This document shows positions 28,571-36,491 of a DNA stretch of 64,000 nucleotides, one piece after another; within the stretch, counting starts at the first letter, position 1; each line of letters starts with the position of its first letter. Made by a program: the position numbers and the translations under genes. This stretch comes from Magnetospirillum sp. 15-1 (GTDB taxonomy: Bacteria > Pseudomonadota > Alphaproteobacteria > Rhodospirillales > Magnetospirillaceae): positions 165,296-229,295 of the forward strand of contig NZ_FXXN01000027.1 in assembly GCF_900184795.1 (NCBI RefSeq). Reading direction: 5' to 3'. The notes below the pieces were generated by a model, which was given only the letters and a program-made list of their open reading frames with translations, searched no databases and had not been told where the DNA came from.

Positions 28571-30210
28571 CCATGGACGGCAACGAAAGCGGCCGCCGCA
28601 AGGCGGGCGAGGAAAGGGCCGCCCTGGGCGAGTCCCTGCTCGGCCCCGGCGGCGACGATCCGTCGGTGCTGCTGCGGCGCTACCGCAAGGCCAAGGAGCG
28701 GCGCGGCAGTTGGGAATCCCATTGGCAGGAATGCTACGACTACGCTTTGCCGCTGCGCGACGGCATGTTTCACGGCACCATTCCGGGCGAGCGCAAGGCC
28801 GACCGCCTGTTCGACGGCACCGCTCCCGATTGCGTCGACCAGTTGGCGGCCAGCCTGCTGTCGGAACTGACCCCGCCCTGGGCTCAGTGGTTCGGACTGG
28901 CGGCCGGCGACCAACTGCCCGCCGACCAGCGGGACGAGGCGGCGCCGCTGCTGGAGCGGGTGGCCGCGGTCATGCAGTCCCACTTCGACCGCTCCAACTT
29001 CGCCATCGAGATGCACCAGTGCTATCTGGACGCGGTCACCGGCGGCACCGCCTCGCTGCTGTTCGAGGAGGCGCCGCCCGGCGAGCCCTCGGCCTTCCGC
29101 TTCACCTCGGTTCCCCTGGGCCAGGTGGTGCTGGAGGAGGGGGGAGCCGGCCGCCTGGACGTCACCTTCCGCCGCAGCGAACTGTCCGTGGCGGCGCTGA
29201 AGGCCCGCTTTCCCCGCGCCGTTCTGCCCGAAGACGTGGTCAAGGCGGCGGCCGAGGACCCCGATCTGCGCCTCGGCGTGGTCGAGGCGGTGGTTCCGGT
29301 GCGCGGCGGCTATTCCTACGCCGCCGTGCTGGACGACGAGTCCTCGGAACTGGTCCTGGGGCGCGGACAGTTTTCCAGCTCGCCCTTCCTCAACTTCCGC
29401 TGGCTGAAGGCGCCGGGCGAGGTCTACGGCCGCTCGCCGGTGATGAAGGCCCTGCCCGACATCAAGACCGCCAACAAGGTGGTGGAACTGGTGCTGAAGA
29501 ACGCCACCATCGCGGTGACCGGCATCTGGCAGGCCGATGACGACGGCGTGCTCAACCCCGCCAACATCAAGCTGGTGCCCGGCACCATCATTCCCAAGGC
29601 GGTGGGGTCGGCCGGGCTGCAGCCGCTGACCTCGCCGGGGCGTTTCGACACCTCGCAACTGGTGCTGGACGACCTGCGCGGGCGTATCCGCCACGCCCTG
29701 CTGGGCGACAAGCTGAGCCAGCCCGCCTCGCCGGCCCTTACCGCCACCGAGATCCTGCAGCGTTCCGACGACATGGCCCGCCTGCTGGGAGCCACCTATG
29801 GCCGCCTGCAGAGCGAGTTGCTGACGCCGCTGGTCATGCGCGCCGTCCACATCCTGCGGCGGCGGGGCGAGATCCCCGCCCTGGCGGTGGACGGACGGAC
29901 CATCGACCTGCAGTACCGCTCGCCCCTGGCCCAGAACCAGGGGCGACGCGATGCCCGCAACGTACTCTCCTGGCTGGGTGCTCTGTCCAGCCTGGGGCCG
30001 GCGGCGCTGTCCACCGTCGATGCCGAGGCCGCCGCCCGCTGGCTGGCCCGGGCCTTCAACGTGCCGTCCGAACTGGTCCAGCCCGGCTCCGCCGCGCCGC
30101 CCGATGCTCCCCTTCCCGACCCTCGGGGGCTGGAACGGGTGATCCGCGGATTGGGGGCGTCGGCGGCCGCCGCGACTCCGGCGAAGGGAGGCGCCCATGT
30201 CCCGGCCTGA
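28567..30210 (+). CDS. Phage portal (head-to-tail connector) protein
   Basis: This 547-residue protein matches the podovirus head-tail connector family. Its opening is LLRRYRKAKERRGSWESHWQECYDYALP, followed by RLFDGTAPDCVDQLAASLLSELTPP and the middle segment SPFLNFRWLKAPGEVYGRSPVMKALPDIKTAN. The C-terminal half has LTATEILQRSDDMARLLGATYGRLQSELL. In a phage it forms the dodecameric DNA channel of the capsid. The frame is intact and full length, and codon use is as GC-rich as the host genes. No terminase or major capsid gene accompanies it. Confidence 0.9.
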   Translation: MTMDGNESGRRKAGEERAALGESLLGPGGDDPSVLLRRYRKAKERRGSWESHWQECYDYALPLRDGMFHGTIPGERKADRLFDGTAPDCVDQLAASLLSELTPPWAQWFGLAAGDQLPADQRDEAAPLLERVAAVMQSHFDRSNFAIEMHQCYLDAVTGGTASLLFEEAPPGEPSAFRFTSVPLGQVVLEEGGAGRLDVTFRRSELSVAALKARFPRAVLPEDVVKAAAEDPDLRLGVVEAVVPVRGGYSYAAVLDDESSELVLGRGQFSSSPFLNFRWLKAPGEVYGRSPVMKALPDIKTANKVVELVLKNATIAVTGIWQADDDGVLNPANIKLVPGTIIPKAVGSAGLQPLTSPGRFDTSQLVLDDLRGRIRHALLGDKLSQPASPALTATEILQRSDDMARLLGATYGRLQSELLTPLVMRAVHILRRRGEIPALAVDGRTIDLQYRSPLAQNQGRRDARNVLSWLGALSSLGPAALSTVDAEAAARWLARAFNVPSELVQPGSAAPPDAPLPDPRGLERVIRGLGASAAAATPAKGGAHVPA

Positions 30211-30463
30211 CTCCGGCTGGACATGGCTGGACGCTCCGGGGGCGCTTCACGACGAGGACGCCACCCTGCTGCTCGCCCGTCAGGCCGCCCGGCTGTTCGC
30301 CACGCCCGACGGCGAGGCGATCGTCTCGCACCTGAAGGCCCTGACCCTCGACCGCTGCCTCGGGCCTGAGTCCGGCGACAACGCGCTGCGCCATCTGGAA
30401 GGCCAGCGTCACCTGGTCCTGCACCTCCTGGCCCTGGCCGCGCGCGGCCGGGTCGGGGCGTAG
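30197..30463 (+). CDS. Small phage protein, Bbp19-like
   Basis: This 88-residue protein overlaps the portal gene end by 14 bases. The pattern LFATPDGEAIVSHLKALTLDR followed by a C-terminal hydrophobic helix resembles the small Bbp19-type proteins coded next to portals in podovirus-like phages. The role is unknown. The family assignment is from position and pattern only. Confidence 0.6.
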   Translation: MSRPDSGWTWLDAPGALHDEDATLLLARQAARLFATPDGEAIVSHLKALTLDRCLGPESGDNALRHLEGQRHLVLHLLALAARGRVGA

Positions 30464-30500
30464 GGCATTCGATCAAACATCCATCAAGGAGCAGAACATC

Positions 30501-31238
30501 ATGATCTCCCACTCCATCCTTCCTCCCGACGCCGCCGATAATGCCGGCGACGGCGCTCGCCCCGAAAACGTCCCCGCCAAGTTCTGGGATGCCGCCGCCG
30601 GCCAGGTGCGGGTCGATGCCTTGCTGCGGGCCTATCGCGACCTGGAGCGCCGCGCCTCGTCCATGGTGCGGGTCCCCGGCCCCCAGGCGGCCGGCGACGA
30701 GCTCGCCGCCTTCCGCCGGGCGGTCGGCATTCCCGACAGCCACGAGCAGTACGCCATCTCCTCGTCCCACCCGTCGCTGGCCAGTGATCCGGGCCTTAAC
30801 CAGCGTCTGCATCAGGCGGGTTTCACCCAGGCCCAGGCCCAGCTGCTCTACGATCTGGCCCACGAGCGGCTGCTGCCCCTGATGCAGCATCTGGCCGACA
30901 GCCACGATCAGGCCGGTCAGATCGAACATCTGCGGCAGCATTTCGGCGGCGATGTCCAGTGGCAGGAAAACGCCCGCCAGATCAAGGCGTGGGGCAAGGC
31001 CAACCTGCCCAAGGCGGCCTATGAGGCCCTGGCCTCCACCGCCGACGGCGTCAAGACCATGCACCGGCTGATGCTGTCGGAGGAGCCCTCCCTGGGCGCC
31101 GCCATCCCGCCGGGCGAGGATGGCCGCACCGAGGAGCAGTTGAAGAAGATGATCAACGATCCCCGCTACTGGAAGACCAAGGACCCGACCTTCATCGGCA
31201 AGGTCACCGAGGGCTTCCGCAAGCTTTACGGGGAGTAG
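30501..31238 (+). CDS. Phage capsid assembly/scaffold-like protein
   Basis: This 245-residue acidic, helical protein has VPAKFWDAAAGQVRVDALLRAYRDLERR near the N-terminus, the pattern of T7 gp9-like scaffold proteins ('...KFWD...G.V....L...Y..LE'). Its position two genes after the portal matches the podovirus order portal-scaffold-capsid, but the major capsid gene that should follow is missing; a terminator comes instead. The start has a CAAGGAG box. Confidence 0.7.
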   Translation: MISHSILPPDAADNAGDGARPENVPAKFWDAAAGQVRVDALLRAYRDLERRASSMVRVPGPQAAGDELAAFRRAVGIPDSHEQYAISSSHPSLASDPGLNQRLHQAGFTQAQAQLLYDLAHERLLPLMQHLADSHDQAGQIEHLRQHFGGDVQWQENARQIKAWGKANLPKAAYEALASTADGVKTMHRLMLSEEPSLGAAIPPGEDGRTEEQLKKMINDPRYWKTKDPTFIGKVTEGFRKLYGE

Positions 31239-31246
31239 GCAATGAA

Positions 31247-31278
31247 AAGGCCCCCTTCCCGGTGGGGAAGGGGGCCTT
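31247..31278 (+). terminator. Strong hairpin ending the phage-like operon
   Basis: AAGGCCCCCTTCCC and GGGAAGGGGGCCTT-type arms around a GGTG loop start eight bases past the scaffold-like gene. Confidence 0.7.
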
Positions 31279-31291
31279 GCTTCTCGGGGTT

Positions 31292-31328
31292 CCATAGCGT
31301 GATGCCCAAAATGTGCATCACGCTATGG
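31292..31328. repeat. Perfect 14-bp inverted repeat
   Basis: CCATAGCGTGATGC and GCATCACGCTATGG flank a 9-base loop, directly after the terminator. It is followed by GGGCTTTATC and by another GC-rich stretch up to the ODP gene end. It may be a repetitive intergenic element or a second terminator; no coding capacity is seen in 31279-31426. Confidence 0.7.
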
Positions 31329-31426
31329 GCTTTATCATTTTCCCTCGCCGGGCGGGCGCATCCGCGCCCTTGGCCGCGCCCTCAATGGGCGCTGGAGCGG
31401 CCCGCCTCATTTTAAGGCGCGCCGCT

Positions 31427-32185
31427 CTATCGGTTCATGGCGGCGATGCCGGCACCGATCTCGAGACCGGCGAACCAGTCGATGAAGCGCTTCACGTCAT
31501 CGCCCTTGAACACCAGGCCGTGCTGGGGCGCCAGGAACTCGATATCCAGCTTGGAGACCTGCTGGCACCAGGCGTCACGGGCCCGGGTCGAGGCCAGCCA
31601 GCGGCGGTGGAAGCCGTCCATGTACTGGATATGGGAGGCGAAATCGGTGACGAAAGCCGAGCCGGTGGCCTTGTCCTTGGGCACCAGGGCGGCGCCGATA
31701 TCGCCGGAGAACAGCACCTTGGCCTTGGGGTCGTAGACGTTGAAATTGCCCGCCGAATGCAGGTAGTGGGCCGGCACGAAGCGCAGCCGGACGTCGTGTG
31801 ACAGCGAAACCTCCATGCCCTCGTCGGGGATGGTGGTGAAGGCGGCCTCGCGGTCGAAATGGGCGGTGAAGCCCGCCCACAGCCAGGACAGGTAGATCTT
31901 GATGTCGGGCTCGCAGACCCGGCGCCACAGGGGCAGGGACGAGCCGATATCGGGGTCCTGATGCGACAGGAACAGCGCCTTGATGTTGGACACCGGGATT
32001 TCGCGGGTCAGGGCCGCCAGCATGGCCGGAAACACCTCCATGCCGCCGGGATCGAGCAGGATGGCGCAATCGCCCGAGCGGACCAGATACTGGTTGGTGT
32101 CGATCACGTTGTCGGGCTTGTCCGGGTCCTGGCCGAACATCTGCCAGCAGTGATCGTCCTGGCGGAACAGAGTAACGCACTTCAT
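31427..32185 (-). CDS. ODP (oxygen-binding di-iron) protein, metallo-beta-lactamase fold
   Basis: This 252-residue protein has the flavodiiron-like MBL fold without a flavodoxin domain. Di-iron ligands appear intact: SHQDPDIG (H75, D77, D79), PAHYLHSAGNF (H140/H143), FSGDIG (D162) and APQHG (H222). The ODP family includes a Treponema domain shown to bind iron and oxygen for chemotaxis. Here the gene follows, 18 bases away, a soluble chemoreceptor-like gene, so an O2 or NO sensing role is likely rather than catalysis. It sits inside the phage-like region on the opposite strand. Confidence 0.85.
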   Translation of the reverse strand: MKCVTLFRQDDHCWQMFGQDPDKPDNVIDTNQYLVRSGDCAILLDPGGMEVFPAMLAALTREIPVSNIKALFLSHQDPDIGSSLPLWRRVCEPDIKIYLSWLWAGFTAHFDREAAFTTIPDEGMEVSLSHDVRLRFVPAHYLHSAGNFNVYDPKAKVLFSGDIGAALVPKDKATGSAFVTDFASHIQYMDGFHRRWLASTRARDAWCQQVSKLDIEFLAPQHGLVFKGDDVKRFIDWFAGLEIGAGIAAMNR

Positions 32186-32203
32186 GGCTGGAATCCTGAC
32201 TCG

Positions 32204-32935
32204 CTATGAGTTGCGATGGAGTTCGTCGAGGGCGTCGAGGCCGATGCGCCGCAGCGCCTCGCCCTTTTCCGAGGCGCGGCGTACCGCGTCCGAGGCCTCG
32301 TCGATCATCTGGCGCAGATCGTCCACATAGGTCCGCATGGTATCGGATACGGTGCGGAATTCCTTCTCGTGCACCCCGGCCGCCGCCGCCTCGATGGCGA
32401 TGTTGGTGGCGATGGAATCCGACTGGCTGACCACTTCCTCGACCGCGTGGGTGCGCCGCGCCAGATCGTTCACCGCATCGGCCATGCCGTCCAGGGTGTC
32501 GACCAGAACGGCCATCAGATCGGCGAAGGCCCGCTTGGCGCTGTCGCAAGGCCTGCCGCTCTCGCCCGGATCGCCTTCCATCAACTGCCCGGCGCGCTCG
32601 AACAGGTTCAACTGCATCAGGCTGCGCAGGATGGTGGAGGAGAAGGCGAAGGTCCGGCCGCGCAGGGAGTGCATTTCGCCCTGGATCTGAGCCAGCCGGT
32701 TGACCAGTTCGCGGGTGTACTGGGTCAGCGCCCGAACCGCCCGGCCCTTCTCGCCCGCCCGTCCCGCCGCCAGCTCGGCGTTCAACGAGAGGATGCGCAG
32801 GTTCTCCGCCAGTTCATCCAGATCGCCGAAGGCATGGAACGCGCGGCGGCAATCGCCGAGCAGGCCGTTGGCCCGGCTCTCGATCCGATCGGTGCGATGG
32901 GTACGTGGTCGTATGGTCGTCGAAAGCTGTGTCAT
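32204..32935 (-). CDS. Soluble methyl-accepting-chemoreceptor-like protein
   Basis: This 243-residue, wholly helical protein has no membrane segment. Two stretches resemble the chemoreceptor hairpin tip: ENLRILSLNAELAAGRAGEKGR (44-65) and SIATNIAIEAAAAGVHEKEF (174-193), each followed by a TRELVNRL- or MRTYVDDL-like helix. Two tips in one short chain is unusual, and both diverge from the canonical E-AARAGE-GRGF sequence. The start has AGGCGGGG upstream. It forms an operon with the ODP gene and may act as its signalling partner. Binding to CheW/CheA is not shown by sequence. Confidence 0.7.
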   Translation of the reverse strand: MTQLSTTIRPRTHRTDRIESRANGLLGDCRRAFHAFGDLDELAENLRILSLNAELAAGRAGEKGRAVRALTQYTRELVNRLAQIQGEMHSLRGRTFAFSSTILRSLMQLNLFERAGQLMEGDPGESGRPCDSAKRAFADLMAVLVDTLDGMADAVNDLARRTHAVEEVVSQSDSIATNIAIEAAAAGVHEKEFRTVSDTMRTYVDDLRQMIDEASDAVRRASEKGEALRRIGLDALDELHRNS

Positions 32936-32967
32936 GCCCCGCCTATCCGGCAAAGACCCGATTTTGC

Positions 32968-32981
32968 TTGATGATAATCGG
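32968..32981. promoter_or_regulatory. Possible FNR-like box upstream of the chemoreceptor-like/ODP operon
   Basis: TTGAT-GATA-ATCGG matches the FNR/Anr/FixK consensus TTGAT-N4-ATCAA at eight of ten positions and lies 33 bases upstream of the operon start. A single weak match, but fitting for an oxygen-related operon. Confidence 0.3.
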
Positions 32982-33122
32982 TTTTGTGCCGGTCGGAAGG
33001 GGGAAACTCATCCCGCCGCAACAATGTCCGTTCCCGGTACCCCAAGGGTTGGCGGGCGGAACATGTATTTCACCGCAAGGTTCTCGGCGGGTGCCGCGAG
33101 CCTTAACTCACAGGAGATCGCC

Positions 33123-33605
33123 ATGTCAGGATTTGAAGCCGTGATTCCCCTGGTCGCCAGCACCGCCATGAGCGTGGCGGGCCAGATCAGCAAAAACTCC
33201 GCCGCCGAGGATGCCGCCCAGGCCCAGGCCGAGGCGCAGGACCGCCAGAACCAGTACATCTATCAGCAGCAGGAGCGCGAACAGCAGCGCCAGCGCAATC
33301 TGCTGGAACAGGCCACCGCCAGCCAGCGCGCCCGCATGGGGGCGCTGGGCGTGGGCGGCGGCGGCGGGTCGGCCGACGCCATCCTGGCCGGCATGGCCGA
33401 GGACACCGCCCAGTCCATCCTGGAGTCCAACCAGGCGGCCCAGGCGCGCTACGACCGCGCCGCCAGCCGCCGCACCCAGGCCAGCAGCGGTGGCAATCTG
33501 CTGGATTCAGCCCTGAAGCCGGGCAACGCCCTGTCGATCTTCACCAGTTTCTACGGCTCGGACGGTTCGTCCTACGACATGAATGCCGGCGGTGGGGATT
33601 ATTAA
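33123..33605 (+). CDS. Phage internal-virion-like protein
   Basis: This 160-residue protein has the form of podovirus internal virion proteins (T7 gp14-like): a hydrophobic N-terminus (VIPLVASTAMSVAGQI), then a Gln/Ala-rich helix (AAQAQAEAQDRQNQYIYQQQ) with many Q/E/R, a Gly-rich linker and a Ser/Gly tail. The start has an AGGAGA box. It is separated from the other phage-like genes by the ODP/chemoreceptor-like pair on the other strand. Confidence 0.65.
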   Translation: MSGFEAVIPLVASTAMSVAGQISKNSAAEDAAQAQAEAQDRQNQYIYQQQEREQQRQRNLLEQATASQRARMGALGVGGGGGSADAILAGMAEDTAQSILESNQAAQARYDRAASRRTQASSGGNLLDSALKPGNALSIFTSFYGSDGSSYDMNAGGGDY

Positions 33606-33612
33606 ACGAAAC

Positions 33613-33636
33613 GGGCGGGCCGTCGCCGGCCCGCCC
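33613..33636. terminator. Bidirectional terminator hairpin
   Basis: GGGCGGGCC and GGCCCGCCC arms with a GTCGCC loop sit between the convergent internal-virion-like gene and the mutase gene. There is no T-run. Confidence 0.5.
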
Positions 33637-33660
33637 GCCCGATCACGATCCGATCCGAAA

Positions 33661-35811
33661 TCAGGCGGCCTTGCCGCGCTTCTTCAGCAGTTCCAGGATC
33701 TCGGCGGCGGCCTTGGGGATGTTGGTCCCCGGGCCGTACACCGCCGCCACGCCGGCCTTGTACAGGAAGTCGTAGTCCTGGGTGGGGATGACGCCGCCGG
33801 TCACCACCAGAATGTCGCCGGCGCCCTGCTTCTTCAACTCGCCGATCAGCGAGGGGACCAGGGTCTTGTGGCCGGCGGCGAGCGACGAGGCGGCGACGAT
33901 GTGCACGTCGTTCTCGACCGCCTGGCGGGCGGCCTCCTCCGGGGTCTGGAACAGCGGGCCGATATCCACGTCGAAGCCCAGATCGGCGAAGGCGGTGGCA
34001 ATGACCTTGGCGCCGCGATCATGGCCGTCCTGGCCCATCTTGCACACCAGCATGCGCGGACGGCGGCCTTCGGCCTTGGCGAAGGCCTCGATGTCGGCCT
34101 TCAGCTTGGCGAAGCCCGCATCATCCTTGTACACGCCGCCATAAACGCCCGAGATGGTGCGGTTGACGGCGCGGTGACGGGTGAAGGAGGCTTCCAGGGC
34201 GTCGGAAATCTCGCCCACGGTGGCGCGGGCCCGGGTGGCCTCCACCGCCAGGGCCAGCAGGTTGCCCTCTCCCGATTCGCCAGCCTTGGCCAACGCGGCC
34301 AGGGCGGCATCGCACTTGGCCTGGTCGCGGGTCGCCTTGATCTGGGTGAGGCGCGCGATCTGGGATTCGCGCACCTTGGCGTTGTCCACGTCGAGAATCT
34401 CGATGGGGGTCTCTTCCGCCGGCTGGTACTTGTTGACGCCGACCACCACCTCTTCGCCCCGGTCGATGCGGGCCTGACGCCGTGCGGCGGCCTCCTCGAT
34501 CTTCATCTTGGGCATGCCGGATTCCACGGCCTTGGTCATGCCGCCCAGCTCTTCCACTTCCTGGATCAGCTTCCAGGCTTCCTCGGCCAGGGCGTTGGTC
34601 AGGCTTTCAACGTAGTACGAGCCGGCCAGGGGATCGACCACATGCGGAATGCCGGTCTCTTCCTGGATGATCAGCTGGGTGTTGCGGGCGATGCGGGCCG
34701 AGAACGGGGTGGGCAGCGCAATGGCCTCGTCGAGCGCGTTGGTGTGCAGCGACTGGGTGCCGCCCAGCACGGCGGCCATGGCCTCGATGGTGGTGCGGAC
34801 GACGTTGTTGTAGGCGTCCTTCTCGGTGAGGCTGACGCCCGAGGTCTGGCAATGGGTGCGCAGCGCCATGGAACTGGCCTTCTGCGGGTCGAACTGCTTG
34901 ATGATGCGCGCCCACAACAGGCGGCCGGCGCGCATCTTGGCGATCTCCATGAAGAAGTTCATGCCGATGGCCCAGAAGAACGACAGGCGGCCGGCGAACT
35001 CGTCGATCTTGAGGCCGGTACCCAGGGCGGCGCGCACGTATTCCAGGCCGTCGGCCAGGGTGAAGGCCAGCTCCTGCACCGCCGTGGCCCCGGCTTCCTG
35101 CATGTGGTAGCCGGAGATGGAGATGGAGTTGAACTTGGGCATGTTCTTCGAGGTGTACTCGATGATGTCCGCGATGATCCGCATGCTGGGCGCCGGCGGA
35201 TAGATGTAGGTGTTGCGGACCATGAACTCCTTCAGGATGTCGTTCTGAATGGTGCCCGACAGCTGGTCCTGGGAGACGCCCTGCTCCTCGGCGGCGACGA
35301 TGTAACCGGCCAGGACGGGCAGGACGGCGCCGTTCATGGTCATGGAGACGCTCATCTTGTCCAGCGGGATGCCGTCGAACAGAATCTTCATGTCCTCGAC
35401 GGAATCGATGGCGACGCCCGCCTTGCCCACGTCGCCGACCACGCGGGGGTGATCGGAATCATAGCCGCGATGGGTGGCCAGATCGAAGGCCACGGAAATG
35501 CCCTGCTGGCCGGCGGCGAGGTTACGGCGATAGAAGGCGTTGGATTCCTCGGCGGTGGAGAAGCCCGCGTACTGGCGCACGGTCCAGGGCCTGGCGGCAT
35601 ACATGGTGGCGCGGGGGCCACGGGTGAAGGGCGGGAAGCCGGGCAGCGAGCCCAGATGCTCGAGGCCTTCCAGGTCGGCGGCGGTATAGAGCGGCTTGAC
35701 CTTGATGCCTTCCGGGGTCTCCCACTCCAGGGTCGAGGGCGAGGCGCCCTTCAGATCCTTCGACGCCAGGGTTTCCCAGTCGGCAACGCTCTTCTTCGGG
35801 AACTCGCTCAT
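33661..35811 (-). CDS. scpA: Methylmalonyl-CoA mutase
   Basis: This 716-residue B12-dependent enzyme interconverts methylmalonyl-CoA and succinyl-CoA. The TIM-barrel part has [22 protein letters not shown], and the C-terminal cobalamin domain has the DGHDRG motif with the Co-binding His, followed by [12 protein letters not shown]. Length matches the large, catalytically complete subunit; no small subunit gene is adjacent. It is the last gene of pccB-pccA-can-scpA, completing propionyl-CoA conversion to succinyl-CoA apart from the epimerase, which is not in the window. Confidence 0.95.
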   Translation of the reverse strand: MSEFPKKSVADWETLASKDLKGASPSTLEWETPEGIKVKPLYTAADLEGLEHLGSLPGFPPFTRGPRATMYAARPWTVRQYAGFSTAEESNAFYRRNLAAGQQGISVAFDLATHRGYDSDHPRVVGDVGKAGVAIDSVEDMKILFDGIPLDKMSVSMTMNGAVLPVLAGYIVAAEEQGVSQDQLSGTIQNDILKEFMVRNTYIYPPAPSMRIIADIIEYTSKNMPKFNSISISGYHMQEAGATAVQELAFTLADGLEYVRAALGTGLKIDEFAGRLSFFWAIGMNFFMEIAKMRAGRLLWARIIKQFDPQKASSMALRTHCQTSGVSLTEKDAYNNVVRTTIEAMAAVLGGTQSLHTNALDEAIALPTPFSARIARNTQLIIQEETGIPHVVDPLAGSYYVESLTNALAEEAWKLIQEVEELGGMTKAVESGMPKMKIEEAAARRQARIDRGEEVVVGVNKYQPAEETPIEILDVDNAKVRESQIARLTQIKATRDQAKCDAALAALAKAGESGEGNLLALAVEATRARATVGEISDALEASFTRHRAVNRTISGVYGGVYKDDAGFAKLKADIEAFAKAEGRRPRMLVCKMGQDGHDRGAKVIATAFADLGFDVDIGPLFQTPEEAARQAVENDVHIVAASSLAAGHKTLVPSLIGELKKQGAGDILVVTGGVIPTQDYDFLYKAGVAAVYGPGTNIPKAAAEILELLKKRGKAA

Positions 35812-35831
35812 GGTTCCTCTCCCTTCAATTC

Positions 35832-36491
35832 TTAAAAAGCCGCGCCGCGCATCAGATAGGAGGCGCCAAATTCATCCAACGACTTCAACCCGGCAACCAC
35901 CGGGCCCAGGGTCCGCACCAATCCGTCGGTCAGGCCGTAGACCCAGGAATGGACCTCCAGGGACTGGCCGCGCTGCCAGGCGTCCTGGATGACCGGCGAG
36001 CGGCACAGGTTGCGCACCTGCTGCATGACGTTCAGTTCGCACAGCCGGTCGATCTGGGCCGACTCGGTGGGCAACATGTCCAGTTCGTGCCGGTGGCACT
36101 CGCAGATGTCGCGCACCGGGCGGATCCAGTATTCGGTGACGCCCAGCCGGGCATCCTGCAAGGCCGCCCGCACTCCGCCGCAGCCGTAATGGCCGCAGAC
36201 GATGATGTGCTCCACCTTGAGCACGTCGATGGCGTATTGCAACACCGACAGGCAGTTCATGTCCGCATGGTGAACCTGATTAGCCACGTTGCGGTGAACG
36301 AACACCTCGCCGGGTTCCAGGCCGACGATCTCGTTGGCCGGAACCCGGGAATCGGCGCAACCGATCCAAAGATATCCCGGGTTCTGCTGCTCTGCCAGAT
36401 GGGCGAAGAAGCCGGGCCTTGAACGCTCCGTCTCCTTGGCCCAGGCCTTGTTATTGGCCAGCAGGCGGTCGATCCCCGGGATTTTACTCAT
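35832..36491 (-). CDS. can: Beta-carbonic anhydrase
   Basis: This 219-residue enzyme has the zinc-site motifs CADSRVP and CGHYGCGG, plus HRNVANQV. It interconverts CO2 and bicarbonate in the cytosol. The start overlaps the pccA stop by four bases (ATGA), so its translation is coupled to propionyl-CoA carboxylase, the bicarbonate-consuming enzyme. The mutase gene follows 20 bases later. A generic housekeeping role is also possible. Confidence 0.94.
   Translation of the reverse strand: MSKIPGIDRLLANNKAWAKETERSRPGFFAHLAEQQNPGYLWIGCADSRVPANEIVGLEPGEVFVHRNVANQVHHADMNCLSVLQYAIDVLKVEHIIVCGHYGCGGVRAALQDARLGVTEYWIRPVRDICECHRHELDMLPTESAQIDRLCELNVMQQVRNLCRSPVIQDAWQRGQSLEVHSWVYGLTDGLVRTLGPVVAGLKSLDEFGASYLMRGAAF

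Noticed and set aside
28567-31238. Gene transfer agent of the Rhodobacter type
   Set aside because: The portal is of the podovirus head-tail connector kind, and no HK97-type capsid, protease or GTA tail genes are present.
31427-32185. ODP-type gene as an ordinary metallo-beta-lactamase or rubredoxin:O2 oxidoreductase
   Set aside because: The HxHxDH signature is replaced by SHQDPDIG and there is no flavodoxin domain, which fits the ODP branch better.
33583-35835. 750-codon open frame opposite the mutase gene
   Set aside because: Same antisense-shadow composition; the minus-strand mutase has complete family motifs.
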